From UBA724 sp964229545 (GTDB lineage: Bacteria; Bacteroidota; Bacteroidia; Flavobacteriales; Flavobacteriaceae), in NCBI GenBank assembly GCA_964229545.1, contig CAXRDP010000034.1, forward strand, positions 1 to 5,813: a stretch of DNA of 5,813 nt. The letters run 5' to 3'. Positions within the stretch are counted from its first letter, which is position 1. The number at the start of each line of letters is the position of its first letter. Both the position numbers and the translations under genes were made by a program. The notes below the pieces were generated by a model. It did not search any database and was not told the DNA's origin. It worked only from the letters and a program-made list of their open reading frames with translations. Below are positions 5,605 to 5,813 of this stretch, in pieces.

Positions 5605-5630
5605 TTATTATACTATAACGTATATAATAA
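5605..5630. repeat. AT-rich inverted repeat upstream of the BrnA-type gene
   Basis: TTATTATA (5605-5612) and TATAATAA (5623-5630) are exact reverse complements with a 10-nt spacer, about 90 nt upstream of brnA. It could be an operator or part of a promoter. In sequence this AT-rich, arms of 8 A/T pairs can easily arise by chance. Confidence 0.25.
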
Positions 5631-5673
5631 CGCTTAAAACCCTTTCAGAAACGAAAAGTATATTAATTCGGAA

Positions 5674-5708
5674 ATAACTATTAACCAATAACCATTAACT
5701 AATAACCA
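5674..5708. repeat. Five tandem 7-bp repeats, consensus WTAACYA
   Basis: Five consecutive heptamers, ATAACTA, TTAACCA, ATAACCA, TTAACTA and ATAACCA, lie without gaps. They vary only at position 1 (A/T) and position 6 (C/T). The array begins 11 nt past the stop of hisIE, in non-coding DNA. Tandem heptamers of this style are known from intergenic regions of several bacterial groups, and their role is unsettled. Slippage during replication can change copy number. Confidence 0.8.
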
Positions 5709-5719
5709 CTATCTAAAAC

Positions 5720-5813
5720 CTACTTCTCTCGAGTTTCCAAAACTGCTACCACATCTTGTAGCGAATACCCTTTGGCTTGCAGCAATATCAAATAGTGAAA
5801 CAGCAGGTCGGCA
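5720..5813 (-). CDS. hisIE: Histidine biosynthesis bifunctional protein HisIE, C-terminal 30 codons
   Basis: The last 30 residues before a TAG at 5722-5720 read ADLLFHYLILLQAKGYS then LQDVVAVLETREK. This is the terminal helix pair of the phosphoribosyl-ATP pyrophosphatase domain: 'E.ADLlyH.lvLL...g.sl.dV...L..R'. The Asp and His of ADLLFH belong to the conserved metal/substrate face. The domain hydrolyses PR-ATP to PR-AMP in the second step of histidine synthesis. In Bacteroidota it is normally fused behind the HisI cyclohydrolase, hence the bifunctional name; the HisI half lies outside the window, so a stand-alone HisE cannot be excluded. It is on the same strand as the BrnA-type gene but separated by about 200 nt of AT-rich DNA, so it is probably the end of the his operon. 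Confidence 0.85.
   Translation of the reverse strand, partial: ADLLFHYLILLQAKGYSLQDVVAVLETREK

Noticed and set aside
5674..5708. CRISPR array
   Set aside because: The repeats are 7 bp, directly adjacent and without spacers, which excludes a CRISPR organisation. No cas genes are present.

Overview
The window looks like chromosomal DNA from a member of the Bacteroidota. The supporting signs are protein families and wordings typical of that phylum: the 4067-4483 unknown, the SUI1 protein and the nucleoside phosphorylase start. In addition, recognisable Shine-Dalgarno sites are largely absent and one promoter element matches TAnnTTTG. The genus cannot be fixed from this stretch. Housekeeping genes have moderate GC. 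The 2450-3360 and 5560-5720 stretches are visibly more AT-rich.

Layout, left to right. Positions 1-2447 (minus strand) form a tight four-gene run, in transcription order: alanine dehydrogenase (ald); an isopenicillin-N-synthase-type Fe(II) oxygenase 31 nt downstream; a SUI1/YciH-type translation factor after a 1-nt gap; and a nucleoside phosphorylase that begins with a 4-nt ATGA overlap and runs off the left edge after about 12 codons. Positions 2448-2717 are an AT-rich intergenic stretch with a small perfect dyad. Positions 2718-3287 hold a RelE/ParE-type toxin (plus) facing an HTH antitoxin-like protein (minus), with 3' ends overlapping by 24 nt. Positions 3361-3780 hold two small unrecognised ORFs, also convergent, whose stop codons abut. 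Positions 4067-4483 (plus) are a conserved Bacteroidota protein of unknown function, separated by a hairpin from a convergent DUF2461 gene (4534-5202, minus). Positions 5290-5514 (minus) are a BrnA-type antitoxin. The reading frame overlapping its start ends like a BrnT toxin but is cut off after about 20 residues. A run of five 7-bp repeats follows, and then the last 30 codons of hisIE (minus), which enters from the right edge.

The genes do not form one pathway. The left run is a metabolic/translation operon, and the right side is a patchwork of single conserved genes with two toxin-antitoxin loci between them. The most unusual item is the tail-to-tail, 3'-overlapping toxin/antitoxin pair. 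In this family the two genes are normally co-directional in one operon. The second is the BrnA antitoxin that seems to have lost its toxin. I found no CRISPR array, tRNA, rRNA or insertion sequence.
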